In this document: positions 22,312 through 30,820 of the stretch, one piece after another
How the letters are laid out: each line of letters starts with the position of its first letter
Position numbering within the stretch: position 1 is the stretch's first letter
DNA from: Deinobacterium chartae
GTDB taxonomy: Bacteria > Deinococcota > Deinococci > Deinococcales > Deinococcaceae
DNA: 64,000 nt
Assembly: GCF_014202645.1 (NCBI RefSeq)
Contig: NZ_JACHHG010000007.1
Coordinates: 1 to 64,000, forward strand
Reading direction: 5' to 3'
Notes under the pieces: generated by a model
Database searches by the model: none
What the model was told of the DNA's origin: nothing
What the model saw: only the letters and a program-made list of their open reading frames with translations
Made by a program: the position numbers and the translations under genes

Positions 22312-22353
22312 CGCTCAGCGTCCGTAACGCTCAGCGCCCGTAACGCTCGGTGT
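22294..22353. repeat. 16-bp tandem repeat spanning the ends of two convergent genes
   Basis: The unit AACGCTCAGCGCCCGT is present at 22294-22309, 22310-22325 (one change) and 22326-22341, with a partial fourth copy from 22342. Because 16 is not a multiple of three, the unit is read in different frames. The stop of the MerR gene (22309-22311) and the stop of the minus-strand 67-residue gene (22331-22333) both fall inside it. Confidence 0.9.
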
Positions 22354-22534
22354 CTGACAGCTCGCGCCACGCCTGCTGCTCGCGGAAGCGCACCTCGCGC
22401 GCCTCGAAGGTAATGGTCTGGGTACGGCGGCTGAGCACGTTGCCTTCGGCGTCGCGCAGGGAACTCAGGCCGGTCAGGATCAGGGCGTTGGGGTTCAGCA
22501 GTTCCTCGAGGGTCAGAAATCTGCGGGAATCCAT
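22331..22534 (-). CDS. 67-residue protein of unknown function
   Basis: A short minus-strand gene with a good ribosome site (GGAGGTGAACGC before the ATG at 22534). The product is charged and soluble, begins MDSRRFLTLEELLNPNALIL and contains TITFEAREVRFREQQAWREL; I do not recognise a family. The C-terminal TERYGR is encoded by the tandem repeat that also ends the MerR gene, so the natural end of the protein may have been altered by repeat expansion. Context gives no functional clue. Confidence 0.65.
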   Translation of the reverse strand: MDSRRFLTLEELLNPNALILTGLSSLRDAEGNVLSRRTQTITFEAREVRFREQQAWRELSDTERYGR

Positions 22535-22628
22535 GCGTTCACCTCCGCCTTCACGGTAAGTGCCGCGGTTCAGCCGACGTTCAGCGGGACTTCAGCGCCG
22601 TGTCTGGTTAAGGTCGAGCAATCCGTGT

Positions 22629-23395
<767 letters not shown>

Positions 23396-23399
<4 letters not shown>

Positions 23400-24040
23400 C
23401 GTCCACGCTCCAGTCTGGCCTCGAGGCGGTCTTGCAGCGTGGCGAACACGGTCGAGAGCACCCAGTAGATGGCGGCGGCGGCCAGGTACAGCGGCAGCGG
23501 ATCGAGCGTGCGGGCGATGGCCTGCCGGGTGGAGAGCAGCAGTTCGGTCACCGCGATCACCGAGACCAGCGAGGTGTCCTTGATCAGGCTGATGTACGAG
23601 TTGGCGATGGTGGGGAGGGCGACCCGCAGGGCCTGCGGTACGACGATGCGGCGCAGGGCCTGCGGGGTGGTCATGCCCAGCGAGTAGGCGGCCTCCCACT
23701 GTCCTTTGTCGAGCGACAAGATCGCTGAGCGGATGCTTTCGGAGATGTAGGCACCCACGTTGACCGAGAGGGCGATGATGCCGGCCGTGATCGCGTCGAG
23801 CCGGACACCGATGCTGGGAAGCCCGTAGTAGATCACGAAGATCTGCACCAGCAGCGGGGTACCGCGGATGGCCGACACGTAGGTTCGGGCCAGACCCTGC
23901 AGGGCGCGCAGCTTCGAGATGCGCGCCAGCGCGGTCAGGAATCCCAGGATCAAGCCCAACACCATCGCGGCCAGCGCGAAACCCAGCGTCACACCGGCGC
24001 CGCGCAGCATCAGCGGCAAGGATTCGAGGACGGCTTGCAT
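23396..24040 (-). CDS. Amino-acid ABC transporter permease
   Basis: The 214-residue membrane protein has the HisMQ/GlnP pattern: VLESLPLMLRGAGVTLGFAL at the start, TYVSAIRGTPLLVQIFVIYY, and the EAA-type loop with EAAYSLGMTTPQALRRIV. Only one permease gene is present, so the channel is probably a homodimer. ATG at 24040 with AAGGAT upstream. It overlaps the ATPase gene by 4 bases and lies 205 bases after the binding-protein gene. Confidence 0.95.
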
Positions 24041-24060
24041 AGATATCCTTTCCAGAGGCT

Positions 24061-24075
24061 CTGCGCGTGGCGCAG
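24061..24075. repeat. Short perfect hairpin CTGCGC-GTG-GCGCAG (copy 1)
   Basis: A 6-bp stem with a 3-base loop, 20 bases before the permease start on the minus strand. An identical 15-mer lies 21 bases before the start of the oligopeptide-binding protein gene (57580-57594). The 205-base gap 24041-24245 also holds a weaker GC-rich stem near 24208-24230 without a T-run; nothing else is visible. Confidence 0.5.
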
Positions 24076-24245
24076 GTCGTTCGCTCTACTGCAACCGGCA
24101 CTCCGAGCAGCGGCAGGCGGCACTGGGACCGTCTCAGACCGTTTTCCGGAGCGCGGCTGCGCAGTGCCACAGGCTCCATCGATCACGGCGCGTCGGGCGG
24201 AGACGGGCCACACCGGGCCCGCCGCCCGCGGACGGTAAAACGCCG

Positions 24246-25037
24246 TTATTCTCCGCGTTCGGACGGAGCCTTGCTGACGTCCACCCCGAACCACTTGTCC
24301 GAGATGCGCTGGTAGGTGCCGTCGTTCTTGATCGCCTCGAGGGCGTCGTCGATGGCCTCTTTGAACTTGGGGTTGTTTTTCTGGAAGGGGATGCCCATCT
24401 CGATCACCTCGCCGACCTGCGCGCCGGGGCGCACCGGCAGGGTCGTTTCTTTGATCAGGTAGGCAACCAGCAGGCTGTCGTTGAGCGCAGCGTCGATGCG
24501 TCCGGCGGCGAGGTCGGCCAAGGTCTCCGAGGCAGCCGGGTAGGTGCGGGTCTGGATACCGCCGACCTCCTCGGCCATCTGGGCGTAGTTGCTGCCCTCG
24601 CCCACGCCGAGGCGTTTGCCCTGCAGGTCCTCGAGGGAGGCGTACTCCTGGGTGTCGTCGCGGCGCTGGATCAGCTGCGGGCTGGAAACAACGTACGGTT
24701 CGGAGAAGTCCAGGTTCTCCTGACGCTCGGGGGTAATGGCGATCTGGTTGACCACCACGTCGTACTGCCCGGCTTGCAGCCCGGCGATCAGGCCGGAGAA
24801 GTCACCGGTGACAAATTCGGCTTTTACATTCATCTTTTCGGCGATGGCACGCGCGATGTCCACGTCGAAGCCGGTGAGCTCACCGCTGGGGTCGCGGTAG
24901 TTGAACGGGGGGTAAGTACCCTCGAGGCCGATTTTGAGCGTTCCGCTCTGCTTGACGCGGTCGAGCAGGTCGTTCGAGTTGGAGCAGGCGCCAAGCAGCA
25001 GGGCCAGGGTACCGAGCAGGGTTAGGGTTCTGAGCAT
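24246..25037 (-). CDS. Amino-acid-binding lipoprotein of the ABC importer
   Basis: This 263-residue product has a lipoprotein signal with lipobox LLGAC (Cys18), so it is anchored to the membrane. The solute-binding family 3 fold is clear: LKIGLEGTYPPFNYRDPSGELTGFDVDIARAIAEKMNV, then YDVVVNQIAITPERQ and LAAGRIDAALND. These are hallmarks of polar or basic amino-acid receptors such as those for glutamine, cystine or arginine. First gene of the importer operon, read from a strong promoter surrounded by inverted repeats. The ligand cannot be fixed from sequence. Confidence 0.94.
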   Translation of the reverse strand: MLRTLTLLGTLALLLGACSNSNDLLDRVKQSGTLKIGLEGTYPPFNYRDPSGELTGFDVDIARAIAEKMNVKAEFVTGDFSGLIAGLQAGQYDVVVNQIAITPERQENLDFSEPYVVSSPQLIQRRDDTQEYASLEDLQGKRLGVGEGSNYAQMAEEVGGIQTRTYPAASETLADLAAGRIDAALNDSLLVAYLIKETTLPVRPGAQVGEVIEMGIPFQKNNPKFKEAIDDALEAIKNDGTYQRISDKWFGVDVSKAPSERGE

Positions 25038-25084
25038 GGTCAGGTTCTCCTCGAGTTGCGTTCAGGACGCTGAAGCGTATAACT

Positions 25085-25113
25085 TTGTCAGACATAGCGC
25101 TATGTTCTGACAA
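25085..25113. promoter_or_regulatory. Long inverted repeat in the leader of the amino-acid importer operon
   Basis: TTGTCAG (25085-25091) pairs with CTGACAA (25107-25113) around a perfect 14-bp palindrome ACATAGCGCTATGT (25092-25105); the whole is an imperfect 29-base palindrome with one extra T. It lies just downstream of the predicted -10 on the minus strand, where a repressor would block early elongation. Confidence 0.6.
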
Positions 25114-25142
25114 CTTATCAACTCTAGCGACAATTGATAAGT
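25113..25142. promoter_or_regulatory. Inverted repeat covering the importer promoter
   Basis: ACTTATCAA (25113-25121) and TTGATAAGT (25134-25142) are perfect 9-bp arms with a 12-base spacer lying between the -35 and -10 of the importer promoter. A third pair, CTCTAG (25122-25127) and CTAGAG (25151-25156), is nested with it. Confidence 0.6.
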
Positions 25143-25150
25143 CTTGTCAA
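25121..25150 (-). promoter_or_regulatory. Promoter of the amino-acid importer operon
   Basis: On the minus strand a perfect TTGACA (25150-25145) and TAGAGT (25126-25121) are 18 bases apart, about 85 bases before the start of the binding-protein gene. This is one of the best promoter matches in the window. The rest of the gap to the G8-domain gene (25157-25395) shows a small GC hairpin near 25162-25181 and nothing else clear. Confidence 0.75.
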
Positions 25151-25415
25151 CTAGAGCCAAAGGCGCCCACCTCGAGGCGCCCCCGTTTCGATCTTGCCCG
25201 TAGCGGTGCTGAAGTCGTTTAGAGCCACGCGGGGAAAACGTTCATCAAAGCGGCACCCGCCTTGACCCGCCTCGTACGAAGCGCTCCAGACCTCCGGGAA
25301 GCTGCCCCCTGGAGCAGCAGAAGGTCCAGCGGAACAAACCGGGCCGAAACGCGGCCGTAGGGGACGCGCGGTTTTTTACAGTGCTGAAACATGAACTGCG
25401 TACAGTAAAAGAAGC

Positions 25416-27977
25416 ATGAAGGCCATACATCTTGCGCTTCTATTAACCGGAGTTCTTTTAACAGGCTGCGCGGCCAGTGTGCCCACCCCCGCTTCCGGAG
25501 ACACCCCACCGGATCACAATGGTTCTACCCCGACCGCCCCCGACGGCTCCGGCACCCCTGCACCCGGCGCAACACCGCTGCGCTGGTCTGATCCCGCAAC
25601 CTGGGGCGGAAAACTGCCCGCCGAAGGCGACACGGTCACCATCCCCACAGGCAAACGTATCCTGCTGGACCAAAATCCCCCGGCCCTGGGCGGCCTGACC
25701 GTGCTGGGCACGCTCGAGTTCGACCGCCGCGACCTCGAGTTGCGCACCGACTGGATCATGCTGCACGGCCACCTCGAGATCGGCAGCGAAACACGGCCCT
25801 TCACCCAGCAGGCCCGCATCATCCTCACCGACCGCAAACCCGGCGAGGACCTGATGGGCATGGGGGATAAGGTCATCGGCGTGATGGGCGGCACCCTGGA
25901 CATTCACGGCGAAGCGCGCGGACCGGTCTGGACCCGTCTCGCCCAGACCGCCCCTGCCGGCGCGCAGGAGATCGTCCTCGAGGGCGCTACCCAGTGGCGG
26001 GTCGGGGACCGCATCGTGATCGCCTCGACCGACTTCGATCCGGCCCAGGCCGAAGAGCGTCTGATCCGCTCGGTCAGCGGCAACCGCATCGGTCTGTCCG
26101 AACCGCTCAAGTACACGCACTGGGGCCAGAAATTCAACTACGGCGGCACCGAGCTCGATGAGCGCGCCGAAGTCGCCCTGCTCACCCGCAACGTGCGCAT
26201 CGAAGGCGAAGAAGCCACCAGCCTCTCGGGCATTGGCGCACAGATGATGGTGATGGACGGCGGCAAGGCCCGCCTCGAGAACCTCGAGCTGACCCGGGTG
26301 GGCCAGCGCAACGTCTTGCGGCGCTACCCGATTCACTTTCACATGCTGGGCGCAGGCGGAACCGGTTCGTACGTGCGCAGCGCCGCCATTCACGGCTCGT
26401 TCAACCGCTGCCTGACCGTACACGGCACCAACAACCTCGAGATCAAGAACAACGTCGCCTACAACGCGGTCGGTCACTGCTACTTCCTCGAGGACGGCGC
26501 CGAGACCGGCAACGTCTTCGAGAAAAACCTCGGCATCTTGACCCGCAAGCCCGACGCCAACCGCGGCGAGCAGCCGCTGCTCGACTCGGACCGCACGCCG
26601 GCCACCTTCTGGATCACGCACCCCGCGAACACGTTCGTGGGCAACGTGGCCGCAGGCTCGCAAGGTACGGGCTTCTGGATCGCGCTGCCCGAACATCCCA
26701 CCGGGCTTTCCGGCCAGACTGCCGCCGCCGCCGCCATCTGGCCGCGCCGCACTCCCCTGGGCCGCTTCGAGGGCAACGTGGCGCACTCCAACGCCAACTT
26801 CGGTCTCGACGTGGACCACGCACCCAAGGCCGACGGTTCGTTCACCGAAACCGCCTCGTACGATCCGCGCAGCAATCCGGCTGACCCCAAGTCCAGCCCG
26901 GTCATCGCCCGCTTCGAGAACTTCACGGCCTTTAAAAACCGCAATCAGGCCATCTGGCTGCGCGGGCGCAACCACGTGGTCAGCGGAGCCAAACTCGCCG
27001 ACAACGCCGTGGGCGTCACGCTCGCCTCCAGCGAATCCGGCGTCGAGAACAGCCTGATCGTGGGCGAAACGGCCAACTTGGGAACGCCTAACCCCTGGGA
27101 GATCAAGGGGCCCGGCGGCCGCAGCCTGCCGCGTCCCTGGAACGATGGCAGCGACTTCCCGCTGCGCGGCTTCGAGTTCTACGACGGTCAGGTCTGGGCC
27201 AAAAACGTCACCTTCGCAGACTTCCGCGAGGTCATCACCAGCGACGGCCGGACCCGCAAGGCCAGCGGCCTCAGCTACCGCCGCCGCAACTCCTTCTCGC
27301 TCAACCCGCACAACTACATCGAAGGGGCCCGCTGGCTCGACAACTCCCCCCGGGTGTACTTCGAAGACCCGATGAACGCTCACGACGGCGACAAGTCCTC
27401 GGCTTTCGTTGACCGCGACGGCTCGGTCACCGGCAAGGCCGGAACGCAAGTTGTTTCCAAGGGCCCGCTGCTCTTCGACGGCAGCTGCAGTCTGCGCGCC
27501 GAATGGAACGCCTACACCTGCAACAAGAAGTACGGACGCTTCTTCCTCGAGGACCTCGCCCGGGCAGGCAGCGGCCCTGTGACCCTCGAGCGCGAAGACG
27601 GAGCCAGCGTGACCCTGGTGGGCACCCCGGCCGAGCCTCCCCGCTCCTTCTCCACCACGCTCGAGGCCAACCGCAGCTACCAGCTCTCGTTCGCCAACGG
27701 TGCGCCCAGCCGCTTCCGGGTGGGCCTGACCCTGCGCGAGGGCGGCGATACCCTGCGCCTGAGCCTGCCCTATCCGGGCGGCACCCCCACCATCTACCGC
27801 GACTGGTGGATCGACGCGCGCAACACCCTCAAGCGGGTCGGCAGCGTGGCAGAACTGGAAGCCAGCACCGGGGACAGCTACTTCCTCGAGGGCGGCGTGC
27901 TGCACCTCAAGCTGATGGTGAAGCCGGGCGGCAACCAGATGGTGCTCGACGTGTGCCGTCAGGCCGGCTGCACCTGA
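25416..27977 (+). CDS. G8-domain beta-helix lipoprotein resembling CEMIP/TMEM2
   Basis: This 853-residue protein has lipobox LLTGC (Cys18), a Pro/Thr/Gly linker (about 20-53), then a G8 domain: RWSDPATWGGKLPAEGDTVT with LLDQNPPALGGLTVLGTLEF. A long right-handed parallel beta-helix follows (about 150-650), with IHFHMLGAGGTGSYVRSAAI and AIHGSFNRCLTVHGTNNLEI, patterns I associate with the vertebrate hyaluronan-degrading proteins CEMIP and TMEM2 and bacterial G8 proteins. The C-terminal 200 residues are beta-rich. A TACAGT box lies 9 bases before the ATG. It would sit on the outside of the cell and bind or cut a polysaccharide; activity is not proven. Confidence 0.8.
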   Translation: MKAIHLALLLTGVLLTGCAASVPTPASGDTPPDHNGSTPTAPDGSGTPAPGATPLRWSDPATWGGKLPAEGDTVTIPTGKRILLDQNPPALGGLTVLGTLEFDRRDLELRTDWIMLHGHLEIGSETRPFTQQARIILTDRKPGEDLMGMGDKVIGVMGGTLDIHGEARGPVWTRLAQTAPAGAQEIVLEGATQWRVGDRIVIASTDFDPAQAEERLIRSVSGNRIGLSEPLKYTHWGQKFNYGGTELDERAEVALLTRNVRIEGEEATSLSGIGAQMMVMDGGKARLENLELTRVGQRNVLRRYPIHFHMLGAGGTGSYVRSAAIHGSFNRCLTVHGTNNLEIKNNVAYNAVGHCYFLEDGAETGNVFEKNLGILTRKPDANRGEQPLLDSDRTPATFWITHPANTFVGNVAAGSQGTGFWIALPEHPTGLSGQTAAAAAIWPRRTPLGRFEGNVAHSNANFGLDVDHAPKADGSFTETASYDPRSNPADPKSSPVIARFENFTAFKNRNQAIWLRGRNHVVSGAKLADNAVGVTLASSESGVENSLIVGETANLGTPNPWEIKGPGGRSLPRPWNDGSDFPLRGFEFYDGQVWAKNVTFADFREVITSDGRTRKASGLSYRRRNSFSLNPHNYIEGARWLDNSPRVYFEDPMNAHDGDKSSAFVDRDGSVTGKAGTQVVSKGPLLFDGSCSLRAEWNAYTCNKKYGRFFLEDLARAGSGPVTLEREDGASVTLVGTPAEPPRSFSTTLEANRSYQLSFANGAPSRFRVGLTLREGGDTLRLSLPYPGGTPTIYRDWWIDARNTLKRVGSVAELEASTGDSYFLEGGVLHLKLMVKPGGNQMVLDVCRQAGCT

Positions 27978-27987
27978 ACGCCCCCCG

Positions 27988-28023
27988 ATACAAAATCCCC
28001 CGCCGCGGCGGGGGATTTTGTAT
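27988..28023. terminator. Perfect 36-bp palindromic bidirectional terminator
   Basis: Two 18-base arms centred at 28005/28006 are exactly complementary. The arm starts ATACAAAATCCCCCGCCG. The TTTTGTAT at each 3-prime end makes it a terminator for the G8-domain gene on the plus strand and for the CitE-like gene (stop at 28042) on the minus strand. Confidence 0.9.
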
Positions 28024-28041
28024 GAGAATCCCCTGCCGCGG

Positions 28042-28932
28042 CTAGCAGACCGGTTGACCCTCGAGGATGCCGTACACCTCGGCACGCGCCAAAATGGTTT
28101 CGGCCCAGCGCCGGTGGGTCGCCGGTTCGCACATCGCGTCCCCCACCCGGAACACGGCGGCGGCCCCGTCCTCGAGGATGCGGCGGGCCATCTCGAGGTC
28201 GCCGGGGTCCACGCGGTAAGCGGCCTCGATCACCCCGACCTGGTCCGGATGAATGGCAGTCTTGCCCAGCAGGCCGTGCTCGAGGTCGAGGGCTGTCTCG
28301 CGGGCCAGGGTCTGTGGGTCCTGGGTAAAGTCGTAAACCGGGGCCGAGAGGTTAAAGCCGTAGGGCTTGAAGGCGGTGAGCAGCTGGGTGATCACCGGAG
28401 CCAGCGGGGTTTCGTACACGGTGCGTCCCCGCACGCGGCGCAGACCCAGCAGGTTCAGCAAGTCGTTGCCCCCGATGCGCAGGCTCAGGATGCGCTCGCG
28501 CAGGCCGTCTTCGAGCAGCAGCTCGCGCAGCTCGCGCAGGTGCTGCGGATCGAACACCTCGCGGGTCTCGAGGGTCGGCATCAGCGCGTGGGCGTGTTCG
28601 GGGCCGAGCAACGCGGCGTAGGCGTAGAGGTTGTGGGCGGTGACCTTGGGCAGCACGAAGCCGTCGATGTTCCCGATGCCTTCTTGCGCCAGCAGGACAC
28701 GCAGCACCTCGGGCGAGCGCACCCGCACGAAGCGCAGCATCGGGGTGGGCTCCAGGCGGGGCAGCGCGTAGGCCAGGTTGTCCAGAGCGAACTCGAGGTC
28801 GCGCTCGAGGACCGAGTCCTCGGTGCACAAGATCACCGAGCGCAACGGAAATTTGTGGCCCGAGCCGATCTCGATCAGATCGGGGCGGGTCGCGGGAACG
28901 TACAGCGAGGCTCCCAGGCGGACGTGTCTCAT
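28042..28932 (-). CDS. CitE-like HpcH/HpaI aldolase-lyase of the Ter-associated module
   Basis: This 296-residue protein shows the HpcH/HpaI aldolase/citrate-lyase beta fold: RHVRLGASLYVPATRPDLIE at the start, LPKVTAHNLYAYAALLG (barrel strand with the metal-site neighbourhood), LRIGGNDLLNLLGLRR and KTAIHPDQVGVIEAAY, the last two being strong family signatures. The true ATG at 28932 overlaps the preceding stop by 4 bases; the open frame upstream is a shadow. It is the last gene of a five-gene operon. In Ter-linked gene sets a CitE-like lyase accompanies PRTase and ATP-grasp genes in a predicted nucleoside-like metabolite pathway (Anantharaman, Iyer and Aravind). The substrate is unknown. Confidence 0.88.
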   Translation of the reverse strand: MRHVRLGASLYVPATRPDLIEIGSGHKFPLRSVILCTEDSVLERDLEFALDNLAYALPRLEPTPMLRFVRVRSPEVLRVLLAQEGIGNIDGFVLPKVTAHNLYAYAALLGPEHAHALMPTLETREVFDPQHLRELRELLLEDGLRERILSLRIGGNDLLNLLGLRRVRGRTVYETPLAPVITQLLTAFKPYGFNLSAPVYDFTQDPQTLARETALDLEHGLLGKTAIHPDQVGVIEAAYRVDPGDLEMARRILEDGAAAVFRVGDAMCEPATHRRWAETILARAEVYGILEGQPVC

Positions 28933-30041
28933 GCTCCCTCCGAAAGACTGCGGATCAGCGCGGTCGCGCGGTACGGCAAGTCGGGCACAATTTCGACCGG
29001 AACACCTTTGGCTGCGGCGAGGTGCCGCAGGTGCTCGGTATCGGGGTGATCGGACTCGCGCAGCAGCAGGCGTTCGGGCACACGGCGCAGCAGCACGCGG
29101 GTGGCCTCGCCCACACCGGGCTTGACGAAGTTGGGCCATTCGGCGTTCCAGCGGCGCGCAGCCTCGTCCAGAAAGGCCGCCGAGCGGCCTCTGAGCGCGG
29201 CGCGGTCCGGAAGCGGCAAGGCCGCAAGATCCGCCTGGGGTACCCGGGCCCAGATCGCGTCCACGAAGGCGCGCGAGCGGTCCCAGGCGGCCAGGTCGGA
29301 CAGCAGGGCCGCGCCGTGGCGGGCACCCGGACGGGCGGGCAGCAGCGAGCGGCTGATCAGGCCCGAGACCGTCGCGTTGAGCACCGCCGAAGGAATCAGG
29401 TAGTCGTCGGCCGTAGCCGAGACGGCTGCGGCCCCGCACAGATCGGCTACTGCGAACAGGCCCGGGTCAAGGCGCAGGTCGTGCACGGCATTAAAAGCGC
29501 GCACGCTGCGCTCGAGTTCGCGGGCGATCACGCCCTTGCCGGTCCAGCCGTCTACGAACACCAGCGACTCGGGCGCGTGCCCGGCCTCGAGGATCTGGCG
29601 CAGCGCCACCGTGTCCACGCCGTGATCGCGGATGATCGAAACCGAGTAGTGCCTGACCGCAAGGCCGTGCAATTCGCGCAAGATCCGGCCCAGCAGCACC
29701 CCGACCGGCGTGCCGCCACGCGCGAGCGACACCAGGGTGATCCCGTCCGGACGCTGCTGCTGAATGTTCACGGCCAGCCTGCGCAAATCGGCGGCGAGGC
29801 GGGCACCGTTGCGCTCCACGGCGCGTTCGAAGACCTCGAGATACGCCGCATCCGGCGCGGGCTCGGGGCTGAGCAGTTCACCGTAGTGCCGCTCTCCGGC
29901 CTGGATCAGCCGTTCCTTCTCGAGGACGTCGGTAAAGTCCGGCTGGACGCGGTCGAGCAGAAAAGTGACATCATCGGGCGCGTAGCTGCCGCTGAAACCC
30001 GCGCTGTGCGGCCGCAGGGCTGCCGGTTCAGCGCTGGACAT
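28929..30041 (-). CDS. StiP-type phosphoribosyltransferase/PELOTA protein
   Basis: This is a 370-residue protein in two parts. Residues 1-290 resemble the PRTase-like region annotated in databases as StiP (often called a cysteine protease), with ITLVSLARGGTPVGVLLGRI and a PRPP-loop-like LVFVDGWTGKG. The last 80 residues match the PELOTA RNA-binding-like domain (EATRVLLRRVPERLLLRESD followed by a TEHLRHLA helix). It overlaps the HAD gene by 14 bases and the CitE-like gene by 4 bases, so the proteins are made together. In the family scheme it joins or removes a base on a ribose-phosphate; that is prediction. The protease label is not supported by anything I see. Confidence 0.82.
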   Translation of the reverse strand: MSSAEPAALRPHSAGFSGSYAPDDVTFLLDRVQPDFTDVLEKERLIQAGERHYGELLSPEPAPDAAYLEVFERAVERNGARLAADLRRLAVNIQQQRPDGITLVSLARGGTPVGVLLGRILRELHGLAVRHYSVSIIRDHGVDTVALRQILEAGHAPESLVFVDGWTGKGVIARELERSVRAFNAVHDLRLDPGLFAVADLCGAAAVSATADDYLIPSAVLNATVSGLISRSLLPARPGARHGAALLSDLAAWDRSRAFVDAIWARVPQADLAALPLPDRAALRGRSAAFLDEAARRWNAEWPNFVKPGVGEATRVLLRRVPERLLLRESDHPDTEHLRHLAAAKGVPVEIVPDLPYRATALIRSLSEGA

Positions 30042-30804
30042 GATCCGCCTCGAGAAAGGCCCGGGCGATCTGGCTGCCCTGCGGCGTAACTGCGAAGTCG
30101 CACAGGCTCATGAAGCCGAAGTCCGAGATCGAGTCGCCCACGCCCAGCGTGAACAGTTCGCCGTGCTCGGCACGCAGCCGTTCCATCAGGAAAGCGACTG
30201 CCCGCTCCTTGGAGACCGCACGCGGCAGCACGGTGATGTTGTTGCCGTTGGCGATCACCCGCAGGCGCGCGGCGTACAGGGCCTCGACCCGGGCGACCAC
30301 AAAGCGCCGGACGCGCTCGAGGGCCACCAGGTCCGTGTCGGGATAGCGCCTGGGATGGCGCAGCAGCAGATAAACCGGATACCCCTCGCGCTCGAGGACC
30401 CGGGGCGTGATACCCAGACCATGCTCGAGGCAGAAGTCCAAGCAGGCGGCAAGCAGCGCGTCCAGATCGCTCTTGACCGCCTCGAGGGCCGCGCGGGTGC
30501 GTGCGGCCCACTCGGGGTTCTCGCGGCCGCCCGGGTCGAGCAGCGTGGCTCCGTGATCGAGAACAGCGTGCCCCTCGAGGCGCAGCTGCACCCGGCCGAA
30601 CGCGTCCCGGTCCCGCCCGGTCACCGGGACGACCAGGGCGCCGCGCAGCAGGTGCTCCAGAAAGTGCTGCTGACGGGCGGTCATGAACGAGAGCGGTTGT
30701 CCGTCGCGGCCGAGGGCCGCGCAGCGCAGTTCCTCGCCGGGCGGACACTTGGGGCGGGTCTGGAACAGGGTGTCGTCGAGGTCGACAAAAGCTACGGTTC
30801 GCAT
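30028..30804 (-). CDS. HAD-superfamily phosphatase of the Ter-associated module
   Basis: This 258-residue enzyme has the HAD nucleophile motif FVDLDDTLF (Asp8 and Asp10), the second-motif region VPVTGRD, a cap domain in the middle and the C-terminal acidic motif LGVGDSISDFGFM. It resembles sucrose-phosphate or trehalose-phosphate phosphatases in layout (C2 cap). The ATG follows GAGAGGAACC. Overlapping genes on the 3-prime side and a 16-base gap on the 5-prime side fix it in the operon. It probably removes a phosphate from the pathway intermediate; the substrate is unknown. Confidence 0.87.
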   Translation of the reverse strand: MRTVAFVDLDDTLFQTRPKCPPGEELRCAALGRDGQPLSFMTARQQHFLEHLLRGALVVPVTGRDRDAFGRVQLRLEGHAVLDHGATLLDPGGRENPEWAARTRAALEAVKSDLDALLAACLDFCLEHGLGITPRVLEREGYPVYLLLRHPRRYPDTDLVALERVRRFVVARVEALYAARLRVIANGNNITVLPRAVSKERAVAFLMERLRAEHGELFTLGVGDSISDFGFMSLCDFAVTPQGSQIARAFLEADHVQR

Positions 30805-30820
30805 GGTTCCTCTCGGGGTT

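Noticed and set aside
23400-24179. N-terminal extension of the amino-acid ABC ATPase across the permease gene
   Set aside because: The permease is real in another frame; GTG 23399 with a 4-base overlap gives a normal-length ATPase.
25458-28085. Long minus-strand frame opposite the G8-domain gene
   Set aside because: No motifs; it also crosses the palindromic terminator.
28929-30041. Literal reading of the database name cysteine protease for the StiP-type protein
   Set aside because: No protease dyad is visible; PRTase-like and PELOTA segments and the operon context fit better.
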